Source of the DNA: a virus
Virus record (IMG/VR): IMGVR_UViG_3300046002_005306
Coordinates: 1-24,069 of that record
DNA: 24,069 nucleotides
Strand: one strand, 5' to 3'
Part shown: positions 1 through 7,912 of the stretch, in pieces
How positions within the stretch are numbered: the stretch's first letter is position 1
How the letters are laid out: each line of letters opens with the position of its first letter
Notes under the pieces: generated by a model
What the model saw: only the letters and a program-made list of their open reading frames with translations
Told to the model about the DNA's origin: nothing
Databases searched by the model: none
Translations under genes and position numbers: made by a program

Positions 1-660
1 AAATTCAGCAGCGTATGCTTCAAAGATACGACGACCAAAATTGTTCTCGCGAGCAATTTTTACGTCTTCGTGCAATTGTGTAAGTTCTGCCTTCAAATGA
101 TGGCTAACAGCTCGAGTCATCTTGGCTGCAGATTCTTTTACGAATCGTGCTTTGAGTTGTTCGAGTTTGCCGCGAGCTTCACGCACCAAACGTACTTTAG
201 TTTCCACTACTTCACGTTTGTCTTGTGCGAATTCTTGAATTTCACGTGCAAGAGCATGCACCACAAACGACTCAAGTTTTTCAAGTCCTTCGCTGTGCAT
301 CTTACGGTCTTTACGCAGTTCGCCAATTTCTTCAGCAAGTTTTGTCACCATGAAGCCGTTGAACTTCTGTGCTGACTCTTTCATCTTGCCTTGGAACTTG
401 ACGCGATCTTCAACCAATGCACGCTTTTCAGCAGACACCGCTTGAATTTCACTGGCAAGACCTTCTGTTACCATCTTATCTAGGGCTTCGACCATGACTG
501 ACTTGTCATGCTCATAGCGTTGTGCGAATTCTTCTCTCAATTCCACACGAACTGATTCACGAGCTTCGTTTAACTTTTGATCCCAAGCTTCGTTGAGTTC
601 TCGGCTAACGTCTTCGTTAATCAGGCCGCTATCTAGCAATGGTTTAATAGCATCAAACAT
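1..660 (-). CDS. 22: Prohead scaffolding core protein, gp22-like (3' end outside window)
   Basis: Reading from 660 leftwards gives 220 open codons that run off the window edge, so the C-terminus is missing. The start is MFDAIKPLLDSG, followed by an almost uninterrupted charged helix rich in E, K, R and A (for example ELREEFAQRYEHDK and KMKESAQKFNGFM), with no cysteines or membrane segments. This is the style of T4 gp22, the major internal scaffold that shapes the prohead and is later degraded by the gp21 protease. The ATG at 660 has a strong ribosome site, AAGGAG, overlapping the stop of the upstream gp21 gene, so the two are probably co-translated. Order gp20 > gp21 > gp22 matches T4; gp23 would be expected just past the left edge. 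The assignment rests on composition, start and position. Confidence 0.85.
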   Translation of the reverse strand, partial: MFDAIKPLLDSGLINEDVSRELNEAWDQKLNEARESVRVELREEFAQRYEHDKSVMVEALDKMVTEGLASEIQAVSAEKRALVEDRVKFQGKMKESAQKFNGFMVTKLAEEIGELRKDRKMHSEGLEKLESFVVHALAREIQEFAQDKREVVETKVRLVREARGKLEQLKARFVKESAAKMTRAVSHHLKAELTQLHEDVKIARENNFGRRIFEAYAAEF

Positions 661-672
661 GCCTGGTTCTCC

Positions 673-1311
673 TTAGATTTTAAGATCCCTGATCAGGCGT
701 TTTACTTCCTCTTTCAGGTATCTTTGCACTTTGTCGCCTTGTCCAGACTCGCGAGCCATCGCCAACACTCTATGACCATGCTTCATGTTGAGCAAGCCTT
801 CATAGATAGCTGTGGGATAAGCATTTGGTGCGCTGGGTTGGGCAACCACATCTATAGTGACTATTTCAAAGTCACTTACATGTCCTGTTCTGTCGTCTAC
901 ATTGCCGCTACCGCGACTAGATACGCCAAGTTTTACACCTGACGTCAACAGAGTCTTTATCAAATTGCCCATTGGAGTAGGCAAAATTTTCAGCTTTCCG
1001 CAACCAGCATGTCCATCCATCCACATGTTTTCAACTGTGTGACACACCCGGTCTAGATTGATCTTGAGATCATCTGGATGATCAACTTCGCCCAGGACGG
1101 AATTACCTTCTTGAATTTGCTGATTTATAGTGTCAACTGCACGAGAAATTTCTCGTAGAGGATAGATACGCTCATTTGCATTGCGCTTGTCGCCTTCAAT
1201 ACAGATACCTTTGAGGTACAGATGCTTACCACCGTGTTGGTCGGCTTCTTCCAGGACCTGTATGTTGGCCTGGATGAAAGTAAGATCTTCTCTTAGGTAT
1301 GTTGACGACAT
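673..1311 (-). CDS. 21: Prohead core protease, gp21-like (peptidase S77 type)
   Basis: This 212-residue protein has the expected length and landmarks of T4 gp21, the serine protease inside the prohead that cleaves the scaffold and capsid proteins before DNA packaging. Visible family signatures are NANERIYP near residue 45, GEVDHP with the likely catalytic His78, GVSSRGSG with the likely nucleophile Ser131/132, and TIDVVAQPSAP around Asp154. The ATG at 1311 lies 4 bases after the stop of the upstream core-protein gene. AGAGG inside the end of that gene can serve as ribosome site, so translation is probably coupled. It lies immediately before gp22, one of its substrates. No truncation is seen. 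Confidence 0.93.
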   Translation of the reverse strand: MSSTYLREDLTFIQANIQVLEEADQHGGKHLYLKGICIEGDKRNANERIYPLREISRAVDTINQQIQEGNSVLGEVDHPDDLKINLDRVCHTVENMWMDGHAGCGKLKILPTPMGNLIKTLLTSGVKLGVSSRGSGNVDDRTGHVSDFEIVTIDVVAQPSAPNAYPTAIYEGLLNMKHGHRVLAMARESGQGDKVQRYLKEEVKRLIRDLKI

Positions 1312-1315
1312 TTAA

Positions 1316-2122
1316 TTAACCTCTGCCGCTTGGCAGTGGGCTCTTGTTGTTAACGCCGCTGGCTTGTGTAGTAGTTGGCTTTGGGGCCGCTGTTCTAAAT
1401 GCGCCTTTGCCTGCGTCTTGTGTTGGTGTTGTACCAAGGTCTTTTACTGTGTTGCGATAAGCAGCTGAGTCATGACTTCCGCCAAGACTTGTGCCTGTGC
1501 TTACTGGTTTGGCCATTGCACCACGTGCTCCGCTGTTGGCAGCTACCGTGGACTTTTTGTTGGTTGCGCCTTCTTCAGAAGTAACTGGTTTTGGGGCTGC
1601 TTTTAATTGCAGCGCTTCCATCATGCCCATTTCTTCTGTATCGTCCATTTCGATGGCGTCGCCGCCTTCTTCAGGACCAAAATCGTCGCCATCGCCCATG
1701 TCGTTGCCGTCGGCCATTAAATTTTCAAAGTCGGCCATCAACTGGTCCAGCTTGTCTTCTAAGTTCATGATGTCGTCTTTGGTGGCTGCTTCGCTGGATC
1801 CGCCCATGTCGTCACCCATGTCGTCACCCATGTCATCTCCGCCCATGTCGTCACCCATGTCGTTACCCATGTCATCATCTTCGCCTTCCATGCTGATATC
1901 AGACTCTTCGTCCATTTCAACATTGTCGATAAGATCGTCAGCAGCGTCGCCGCCCATGGCACCTTCTTCGATGTCGTCTTGACTTTCTTCAAGTTCTTCT
2001 TGGTCCATCATGTTTTCGTAGATCTCACGGCTTTTGGCCACTACGATGTCATGGAAAAGCTCACGAGCTTTGTGTTCTTCATCATTGATCACGTATTCAA
2101 TCAATTGTTCAAATCTGTTCAT
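1316..2122 (-). CDS. Acidic prohead core protein, gp67-like
   Basis: This 268-residue protein has a short helical start (FEQLIEYVINDEEHKARELF) followed by a very acidic stretch full of D, E, M and G. It then has a second acidic segment near residues 125-170 and a Pro/Thr/Lys/Gly-rich tail ending in KSPLPSGRG. T4 gp67 is a small acidic prohead core protein that starts with a similar helix and sits in the same place between genes 20 and 21. I therefore infer a gp67-type internal head protein, probably cleaved by gp21. It is much longer than T4 gp67 (about 80 residues, from memory). AGGAG lies 8-12 bases before the ATG at 2122. The low-complexity composition makes any similarity call weak; position is the main support. 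Confidence 0.6.
   Translation of the reverse strand: MNRFEQLIEYVINDEEHKARELFHDIVVAKSREIYENMMDQEELEESQDDIEEGAMGGDAADDLIDNVEMDEESDISMEGEDDDMGNDMGDDMGGDDMGDDMGDDMGGSSEAATKDDIMNLEDKLDQLMADFENLMADGNDMGDGDDFGPEEGGDAIEMDDTEEMGMMEALQLKAAPKPVTSEEGATNKKSTVAANSGARGAMAKPVSTGTSLGGSHDSAAYRNTVKDLGTTPTQDAGKGAFRTAAPKPTTTQASGVNNKSPLPSGRG
1802..1878 (-). repeat. In-gene repeats coding (D)DMG(G)DDMG units
   Basis: The plus strand shows repeated 12-base units like gtcgtcacccat. On the minus strand they encode consecutive DDMG/GDDMG units at about residues 80-107 of the gp67-like protein. Such repeats change copy number easily by slippage and give a flexible, highly acidic linker. Confidence 0.8.
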
Positions 2123-2150
2123 AAGGAAACTCCTATTGGTAAAGTGTGCT

Positions 2151-2159
2151 GTTATTTAC
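2151..2159 (-). promoter_or_regulatory. Candidate late-promoter box GTAAATAAC
   Basis: The minus strand reads GTAAATAAC 29-37 bases upstream of the gp67-like ATG. The same nine bases occur upstream of the portal gene at 4229-4237, and the core resembles the T4 late box TATAAATA recognised by gp55. Function is inferred from motif and position. Confidence 0.4.
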
Positions 2160-2187
2160 ACAGGTGAGATAAAAGCAGTGTTTTAAG

Positions 2188-2202
2188 TGGCCAAAATGGC
2201 CA
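2188..2202. other. Hairpin TGGCCA-3 nt-TGGCCA in the 2123-2226 gap
   Basis: A perfect 6-bp inverted repeat with a three-base loop lies between the 72-residue gene and the gp67-like gene. On the minus strand it is followed by CTTAAAACAC, which is not a proper U-tract. It could be a weak terminator or an RNA processing or stability element. The remainder of this 104-bp gap holds only the late-type box and ribosome site described for the gp67-like gene. Confidence 0.35.
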
Positions 2203-2226
2203 TAAATTGCAAATTGCTTGCAACAT

Positions 2227-2445
2227 TCACACTACAGGTGCTGGTGGAGGTGCGTATTGTTGACGCACCAGTTTGAGTTTTTCTTTGTACTCTACAGTTC
2301 TAACATCATTCATTTTTCTCAGCTTGCTGATTTGTCGCAGAGTCAAATGAGTTTTGCGCAGGTCACCCAGTTGTAGCTGGCTGTTGTCCTGCTCTAAGTC
2401 CTGATATGCTTCAGGTTCTTTCGACCAAAATTCTTGTAGTATCAT
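2227..2445 (-). CDS. Small conserved-looking protein between portal and prohead core genes
   Basis: This 72-residue protein starts MILQEFWSKEPEAYQDLEQDNS. It has a basic, helical middle (LTLRQISKLRKMNDVRTVEY) and ends APPPAPVV. I recall similar small proteins at this position in other marine T4-like phages, but I do not know a function. T4 gp68 is a prohead core protein in the corresponding place, so a head-assembly role is a reasonable guess only. The ATG is 8 bases after the end of the portal gene, with no clear Shine-Dalgarno sequence. A TATAAATA box sits five bases upstream of it, which would give an almost leaderless transcript. No signal peptide or membrane segment is seen. Confidence 0.7.
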   Translation of the reverse strand: MILQEFWSKEPEAYQDLEQDNSQLQLGDLRKTHLTLRQISKLRKMNDVRTVEYKEKLKLVRQQYAPPPAPVV

Positions 2446-2450
2446 GCCAG

Positions 2451-2458
2451 TATTTATA
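2451..2458 (-). promoter_or_regulatory. Late-promoter consensus TATAAATA overlapping the gp20 stop
   Basis: The minus strand carries an exact T4 late-promoter box, TATAAATA, whose TAA is the stop codon of the portal gene. It is also the centre of the near-palindrome CAGTATAAATACTG. The next ATG (2445) is only five bases away, so a transcript from here would be leaderless or nearly so. It may therefore serve the gp67/21/22 genes further on, or be fortuitous. Confidence 0.4.
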
Positions 2459-4223
2459 CTGTTGGGGCTGCACCAGCCGGGGTGGCTGGCAAGGCAGCAC
2501 CAGGAGTAGTAGCAGGAACACCTGGTTCAGCTGGCTCCATGCCAGCCATTTCTTCGCCGGCTGCAATGTCTGTTTCCAGGCCACCAGGTGTAATACCCAC
2601 GCTACGCAAGTCTTGTCCTGACTGTGTTTGCATTTCAGGATTGTCTCTCTCTTCACGCCACATTTCTTCGTTCTGTTTGATTTCTTCTTCAGTCAAGCCC
2701 AAGAAGCGTTCCAGCAAGAATCGCTTGCTCATGTACGGCAGTGGCTCAAGTCCTTGGAATGCTTGAATACGAGTGTTGTCCAGTTCTGATTGACGATAGC
2801 TGGCAAAGTTTTGTGGTGCATTGAACTTGATGTTGAACAAGCCGGAGTCAATGTTGAATCCGCGCCATTTTAAAAACATCTTGAATTCGTCGTCTAGTTT
2901 TTGACACACTAGAGCTTGCAAACGTTCACAATACTGATTGAATCGGAATTCTTGAATCAGTGCTGTTCCTACTTTGCCGTCGCTGGTAACACGATCACTG
3001 TCATCTGGACCTGTGGGCAAGTAGCTTGACGGTACACGCAAGCCACGGGCCATTTTGTTGTTGAAATACTTCAAGTCATCAATTTCGCCCAGATTTTGTC
3101 CACCCGGCAGTGTTTCAACACTGCTGCCACGACCGTCTTGTCCTTGTGGGAAGAAGTAGTCTTCGCCTACACTAAGTGGGTTGTAACTAGAGTCCATCAT
3201 GTTTTGCCCGCCACCTGTTACAGTGGGGATTCTTCGCTGATGCATTTCATTTTTTACACGTTCCACAAACGCCATAGCCAAGTGGCTGGGCATGTTGCCT
3301 ACGTCAATCTTGAAGATTCGTCGTTCTGGAGCACGTTGCACACGATAGATCAGGATACTGTCTTCCAACAGTTGCTTCTGTTTGAACACCATAAAAATCT
3401 GTTCCAGCACACTGCGCCCAAATGGCCAAAATACGTCCAAGCCTTCGTTCAGACTCATGTGTACCACGTGTTTGGCATCAATACAAACTTCGTTCATGGC
3501 CTGCATGAAACGACTGTTGGTTGTGCCGCCGCCTGTGCCGCCGTTGGGCATGGTGTAGTTTGCACTGCCACTGATGCTGCCTGTTACAGGATTGGTCATG
3601 TAGTCAGTTGTGGTTTTTGCTGCCACGCTGAGATTCTGAAAGTTAGGATTGATGTCACGAATAACATACTGTTCAGGACGCTTGCCTTCAGATTCGTTCA
3701 CAATAACTCGAGCCAGCTTGCTCATGTCAACCCAGTACATTTCAAATGTTTCTGGATCACGAACAAAAATCTGATCGCCGTACTTGATACAGTTGCGGAA
3801 CAGTTTGAAAATACGCTGATCCAGTTTGTTCAGTTTGACCCATTGCTGCAACTGCTTGCGAATAATGTCTACTTCGTGATCAGTGGGTTTGTCTTTGTAG
3901 TCTACTTCAAATGGTGTGCCGTTTGTTGGATTGGCCTGGGTAGAGAACTCAGCAATGATGTCCAAGCATGCATTGATTTCTGAATCCATGTCCATGTTTT
4001 CGTATTGGTTGTAACGCTCAACACGGTTTGGGTGTCCTGAATATACTTCTGGCAATCTCGACGCATAATTTCGAAACACAAAGTCTGCTTGTGCTCCTGA
4101 ATTGTTGCCGTCGTTTCTGGGGTAGCCGCTGAGTCCAAACTGATTTTTGCCCGATATTGGACTCAGTTGGCCAGACGTGTCTGCCACTTTGAAATATTTT
4201 TTCCAAGATTGTTGTTCTGCCAT
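2454..4223 (-). CDS. 20: Portal vertex protein gp20
   Basis: This 589-residue protein is the T4-type portal, the dodecameric ring at one head vertex that nucleates prohead assembly and through which DNA is packaged. Typical gp20 stretches are visible: LPEVYSGHPNRVERYNQYENMD (split here only by length), SEINACLDIIAEFSTQ, KLFRNCIKYGDQIFVRDP, YRVQRAPERRIFKIDVGNMP, and DDLKYFNNKMARGLRVPSSYLPTG. The last two are among the best-conserved blocks used for environmental gp20 surveys. The tail is rich in Ala, Pro and Gly (about residues 545-589) and looks disordered. Length is slightly above T4 gp20 (about 520). The ATG at 4223 is 18 bases after the tape-measure stop, with GTAAATAAC as possible late promoter in between. 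No obvious ribosome site is seen. Confidence 0.96.
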   Translation of the reverse strand: MAEQQSWKKYFKVADTSGQLSPISGKNQFGLSGYPRNDGNNSGAQADFVFRNYASRLPEVYSGHPNRVERYNQYENMDMDSEINACLDIIAEFSTQANPTNGTPFEVDYKDKPTDHEVDIIRKQLQQWVKLNKLDQRIFKLFRNCIKYGDQIFVRDPETFEMYWVDMSKLARVIVNESEGKRPEQYVIRDINPNFQNLSVAAKTTTDYMTNPVTGSISGSANYTMPNGGTGGGTTNSRFMQAMNEVCIDAKHVVHMSLNEGLDVFWPFGRSVLEQIFMVFKQKQLLEDSILIYRVQRAPERRIFKIDVGNMPSHLAMAFVERVKNEMHQRRIPTVTGGGQNMMDSSYNPLSVGEDYFFPQGQDGRGSSVETLPGGQNLGEIDDLKYFNNKMARGLRVPSSYLPTGPDDSDRVTSDGKVGTALIQEFRFNQYCERLQALVCQKLDDEFKMFLKWRGFNIDSGLFNIKFNAPQNFASYRQSELDNTRIQAFQGLEPLPYMSKRFLLERFLGLTEEEIKQNEEMWREERDNPEMQTQSGQDLRSVGITPGGLETDIAAGEEMAGMEPAEPGVPATTPGAALPATPAGAAPTV

Positions 4224-4228
4224 AGTAA

Positions 4229-4237
4229 GTTATTTAC
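4229..4237 (-). promoter_or_regulatory. Candidate late-promoter box GTAAATAAC before gp20
   Basis: This is the same nine-base word as at 2151-2159, located in the 18-bp gap between the tape-measure stop and the portal start codon. It is close to the T4 late box. The short distance to the ATG (five bases) leaves little room for a leader, so the call is tentative. Confidence 0.35.
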
Positions 4238-4241
4238 CGTG

Positions 4242-7028
4242 TTAGTAGCTGGACGCCAGTATCTTTTGTTGTACGTCTACACCAGATTTAGTGGCAGAGA
4301 TTAGTTCTTGTAGCAAGGCAGCAACACCACTCATGCCGTCTTGATTTTGCATTCTAGCGTTTTCTGACAGTTGTTGGCTCAGTTGTGTCATGGCTGTTTT
4401 GAATTCGCTTGTTACTTGACGCATTGCTGAGTCATTTTCAGATGTGCTTTGATTTTTTATTTCTTTTAATTGTTCAGCAATATCATCACCTAACCCCCCA
4501 AGTACATCTGTCATGCTCAAACTAACAGGAACAGTACCGTTTTTCAATGGTATAACTGCTTCATCACCGTGCAATGTAGCAGAATATCCTGATTTAGGTC
4601 CAGAGAACATGCCACCGTCAGCTGCTGTAACTTCAGAATTTCTAACCATTCCTACAATTTTTGGTGCTCGTCGGCCGACCTGTCCATACCAAGCACTATT
4701 AGTTAATCCTTCGGCAGCGCCTTCCGTATCGCCTGCACCTAGTTTTGCAGAAGTATTTTTAAACTTCTTAGGCCATCCAGGTCCCATGTTAAATGTCAAA
4801 TCAACTAATGCTGCCTGACCCATTGAGTCAAATTTAGAAAATCCTGGAACGTTTGACTCTGCTTGTTTTTTATGTTTTGCATAATCTTTCTCAAACATTG
4901 CCATAACTTCTTCTTCGCTGAATTTGCGATTCCATTCAGGCGGCAGTGTTTTTCCGTCACCTATTAAGTGACCTACTCCTACAGTCCACAATCCCAAACT
5001 GTCTTTATATGGTTCATATCTTTTACCTTCGTGATCAATGATCATTTTCTTAATGTCATCCTCACTCATTCTGCCCCCACCACCTTTAGACGCAGTTTTT
5101 TTAGGTGCTTGCATGTCGTTAGACCCAGTTTTTTCTGCACCTCCGTCTATTCCTCCAGCTGTTTTTTGTTTGGCTGCTCCTAGTGCCACTGGTGCTGCTG
5201 CACCTGCTGCAGGTGCAGCAGCTCTTGATACCGCAGGTGCAGCAGGTGATACAGATACAGGAGCAGCACTTACAGGAGCAGCACTTGCAGGAGCAGCTTT
5301 TGCAGGAGCTGTTGGTACAGCGGCTGACAAGGGACTGCCAGCTGGTACTGCAGGGTTCTTGTTTAAAATTACTGAACCTGGATTGACTGCTTGTTGTTCA
5401 GCTTTTCGTGTATCAAATGCTTTTTGTGCTGCTGCTTTTCTTTCTTCTTTGGTACTTTGGTTGTTTTTAAGTACGTCTTGCGCTGTTTTTTCTGCGGCTC
5501 TTGCAGCGTTAGATGATTCTTTTGCAGCTTTTTCAGCAGCTTTTGCTGCCTCTGATTCTTTAGCGTCACCTGGTTTAATACCAAACAACTTGTTAAGGCT
5601 ATCAACACCTGATGTGGTTGTTTTTGCCAGCACTTCCATGGCCTTGGTTGCTGGAACAATGCCTGCAAACACAAATTCTTCAGTTGCTTTGTTGCCTGCA
5701 ATCTGTGCTCGACGTAGATCAGTTTGTGCTTGCACTGCATCATCAGCAGCTTTACCACCTGTTGCTCCTTGTTTGGCCTGTTCCTTTGTAGCTTCTATGA
5801 GAGCCTTGTTATAATCAGTCAGGCCTGATCGCAGATCAGCAGCAAAGTCTGCTCCAAAATAAGCACCTGCTTTGGCCAATCCAGTCATTGATTTAGCAGT
5901 ATTACCAGCGGCCTGGCCAATGATAGTGGCACCTTCCCCTGCCGTGGCCAGGCCAGTGCTCATTCTATCAGCCTGAACCATGACTTGACCTTGAGTCACA
6001 AGCATGGCTTTTTGTGCTGCCTCAGTGGTAATCATTCCAGTTGATGCGTCACGGAAACCCTGAGCCAATGCTTTGTTTTCCTTAGAAATCATTATATTGG
6101 CTAGTTCTAACTGTTTGGCTTCTTCAACTCGACCTTGTGATCTTAGTTCCTGTAGCTTGGCTGCAAATCGTTCTTCACTACGAGCTGCTTCCATTTGATC
6201 TTCCATGGCCTTGCGACTTTCGCCAGTGACCTTGCTCAAAGAATCCATTTCTATTAGATATTTTTTGGCACCGTCAGCTAGTTCTGTAGTAGTTTTGTTT
6301 TGGCTCAGGCCTACTCTGCTTTGCAGTTTTAGATAGCCCATCATACCAGAATTTACTTGATCAACACTGAGACCCATGTTGAAAAGACCTTCTTGGTACT
6401 GCTCCATGCTTTCGCCCATGTCAGCAAACTTTTGTCTACCTTCAAACACGGTTCCTGAAAACAATGCCAAGTCTTTGGAATTTTCTCCAATCAGTTGAAC
6501 AAACCCATTAAGGTCGTTCATGCTGACTCCAAGTTTCTTAGCATCCTTAAACAAGCCAGTCATACCGTCACTGGCTGCTGCACCCGTCTCAGCTAGACCT
6601 TGGTAGCCTTTGTAGAGCTTGTCGCTCATTTCGTTGGCAGCTTGGGTATATTTGCCTAATGCAGCTATGCCGCCCATTACCGCTGCTGCTAGTAAACCCA
6701 AAGGACCTCCTAGCAGCAGTAGACCAGCAGCCGCTGCTTGAGCTGCTGTGGTCAACGAATCAACACTGTCGTTGAACGCTGCTGCACCTTTTTTTCCTTG
6801 GTACATTGACGATGCAGCTTGACCCATGGCCTTGCCAAGATTGATTACAGCGTCTGCCCCTTTTCCCGAAGCAGCAGTAAAGTTCTTGAGACCAAATTGA
6901 GCTGATATTTCAGCATCTTTGAGACGTTCAGCAGTGTTGGCATGTAGTTGCCCGTACAACTTCATTTCCCGATTGACGTCTGCCATTATTTCGGCAAATT
7001 CTTGTGCTTCGCGATTTATATCAGCCAT
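4242..7028 (-). CDS. Tail tape-measure protein with embedded T4-lysozyme-type (GH24) domain
   Basis: This 928-residue protein has tape-measure features. It has a helical N-terminus and a hydrophobic glycine/alanine segment at about residues 93-126 (AAAGLLLLGGPLGLLAAAVM). A long helical region follows, then an Ala/Pro/Lys-rich linker at about 500-640, and the C-terminal motif DGGMFSGPKSGYSATLHGDE seen in many tape measures. Between linker and C-terminus (about 663-795) lies a lysozyme domain. DHEGKRYEPYKD gives Glu667 and Asp676, and WTVGVGH gives Thr682; the 9- and 6-residue spacings equal those of T4 lysozyme Glu11/Asp20/Thr26. NSAWYGQVGRRAPKIVGMVR matches its C-terminal helices. The protein would set tail length and locally cut peptidoglycan during DNA entry. 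The start at 7028 follows a TATAAATA box by about 25 bases. T4's own tape measure gp29 lacks such a domain, so I give no gene number. Confidence 0.9.
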   Translation of the reverse strand: MADINREAQEFAEIMADVNREMKLYGQLHANTAERLKDAEISAQFGLKNFTAASGKGADAVINLGKAMGQAASSMYQGKKGAAAFNDSVDSLTTAAQAAAAGLLLLGGPLGLLAAAVMGGIAALGKYTQAANEMSDKLYKGYQGLAETGAAASDGMTGLFKDAKKLGVSMNDLNGFVQLIGENSKDLALFSGTVFEGRQKFADMGESMEQYQEGLFNMGLSVDQVNSGMMGYLKLQSRVGLSQNKTTTELADGAKKYLIEMDSLSKVTGESRKAMEDQMEAARSEERFAAKLQELRSQGRVEEAKQLELANIMISKENKALAQGFRDASTGMITTEAAQKAMLVTQGQVMVQADRMSTGLATAGEGATIIGQAAGNTAKSMTGLAKAGAYFGADFAADLRSGLTDYNKALIEATKEQAKQGATGGKAADDAVQAQTDLRRAQIAGNKATEEFVFAGIVPATKAMEVLAKTTTSGVDSLNKLFGIKPGDAKESEAAKAAEKAAKESSNAARAAEKTAQDVLKNNQSTKEERKAAAQKAFDTRKAEQQAVNPGSVILNKNPAVPAGSPLSAAVPTAPAKAAPASAAPVSAAPVSVSPAAPAVSRAAAPAAGAAAPVALGAAKQKTAGGIDGGAEKTGSNDMQAPKKTASKGGGGRMSEDDIKKMIIDHEGKRYEPYKDSLGLWTVGVGHLIGDGKTLPPEWNRKFSEEEVMAMFEKDYAKHKKQAESNVPGFSKFDSMGQAALVDLTFNMGPGWPKKFKNTSAKLGAGDTEGAAEGLTNSAWYGQVGRRAPKIVGMVRNSEVTAADGGMFSGPKSGYSATLHGDEAVIPLKNGTVPVSLSMTDVLGGLGDDIAEQLKEIKNQSTSENDSAMRQVTSEFKTAMTQLSQQLSENARMQNQDGMSGVAALLQELISATKSGVDVQQKILASSY
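5257..5316 (-). repeat. Four imperfect 15-bp tandem repeats in the tape-measure linker
   Basis: The plus strand reads two identical copies of ACAGGAGCAGCACTT followed by two diverged copies (GCAGGAGCAGCTTTT and GCAGGAGCTGTTGGT). On the minus strand they encode the Ala/Pro/Ser/Val repeats of the linker just before the lysozyme domain. Low-complexity linker expansion is the likely origin. Confidence 0.8.
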
Positions 7029-7053
7029 GTTTTGTTACCCATAAGTAGAACTA

Positions 7054-7061
7054 TATTTATA
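7054..7061 (-). promoter_or_regulatory. Late-promoter consensus TATAAATA for the tape-measure gene
   Basis: This is an exact TATAAATA on the minus strand in the 41-bp gap between the divergent tape-measure and gp26-like genes. The box is 25 bases from the tape-measure ATG, leaving a normal short leader. This is the best-placed late promoter in the window. No equally good box is seen for the plus-strand gene. Confidence 0.65.
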
Positions 7062-7069
7062 GGCACTCT

Positions 7070-7912
7070 ATGACCCAACTTTCTAACCCCTTGCGACAAT
7101 ACTTTAGGCAACCTGCAATTTACCTGCGGCTACCCACTGGTGGCAAGCACTGGCCACCCGGAGCACTGGAAATGACAGTCAACAAAGAATTGCCTGTGCT
7201 GCCTATGACTGCCATTGACGAAATCACTTACAGAACACCTGACGGATTGTTCAACGGGCAAGCAGTGGTCAGCGTGATACAAAGCTGTGTGCCCAACATC
7301 AAAGATGCTTGGAAAATTCCGCAGCCAGATATCAATGCAATCTTGACTGCTGTGCGAATTGCCAGCTACGGACATGAACTTGAAATTGGAACCAAATGTC
7401 CCAACTGCACTCACGAAGATGAGTACAACCTAGACCTGCGAATTGTGTTGGATCAGTTGAAAAGTCCAGATTTTGACGAACCCATGATTCACGGTGATTT
7501 GACCATTACTTTCTGCCCCATGAGCTACGAGAGTCAAAATATGACTAATCAAGAGCAGTTCGAAGAACAAAAAATGATGCAACTGCTGCCAACAGCAGAC
7601 ATGGAAGAAAAAGAAAAAATTCAGAGAATGCAAGAAGTCTTGAAAAAGATTACTGAACTTACTCTCAAAGCACTCAAGTGGAGTATTGCCAGCATACGAA
7701 CTCCTGGTGCCATTGTAAGTGAGCCTGAATTCATTGACGACTTTTTGAAAAACTGCGATCGTGCTTTGTTCAACAAGATACGAGACCGTGTGATTGAACT
7801 GCGTCAAAATTCTGAAATCAAACCAATTGGTATCACTTGTACTGAATGCAAACACCAGTATGAACAACCTTTGACTCTGGACATGACAAGTTTTTTCGAA
7901 CCCGCCTCCTGA
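7070..7912 (+). CDS. 26: Baseplate hub/assembly protein, gp26-like
   Basis: This 280-residue protein starts with IYLRLPTGGKHW and continues with conserved-looking LPVLPMTAIDEI, SVIQSCVPNIKDAWKIPQPDINAIL and RIASYGHELEIGTKCPNC. I take this as the T4 gp26 baseplate family (Pfam T4_baseplate). Two CxxC pairs (Cys110/113 and Cys257/260) could form one split zinc ribbon. In T4, gp26 acts with gp51, gp28 and gp29 in central hub assembly. It is divergent from the tape-measure gene, 41 bp away. Its 3' end overlaps a second open frame and carries a slippery T TTT TTC with a stem 6 nt later. A minority product extended by about 76 residues is therefore possible, a layout reminiscent of the G/GT tail chaperones beside tape-measure genes in other phages. 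Confidence 0.8.
   Translation: MTQLSNPLRQYFRQPAIYLRLPTGGKHWPPGALEMTVNKELPVLPMTAIDEITYRTPDGLFNGQAVVSVIQSCVPNIKDAWKIPQPDINAILTAVRIASYGHELEIGTKCPNCTHEDEYNLDLRIVLDQLKSPDFDEPMIHGDLTITFCPMSYESQNMTNQEQFEEQKMMQLLPTADMEEKEKIQRMQEVLKKITELTLKALKWSIASIRTPGAIVSEPEFIDDFLKNCDRALFNKIRDRVIELRQNSEIKPIGITCTECKHQYEQPLTLDMTSFFEPAS

Noticed and set aside
1491-1982. 163-codon Ser/Met/Pro-rich open frame opposite the acidic core gene
   Set aside because: It is the reverse reading of the DDMG repeats, giving SSPMSSPMS-type artefact.
3096-3983. 295-codon open frame on the plus strand opposite gp20
   Set aside because: It is a Cys/His-rich shadow of the strongly conserved portal gene, without a ribosome site.
5038-5814. 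258-codon open frame on the plus strand opposite the tape measure
   Set aside because: Its Ala/Pro-like composition comes from the low-complexity linker read in reverse; the sense gene has clear domains.
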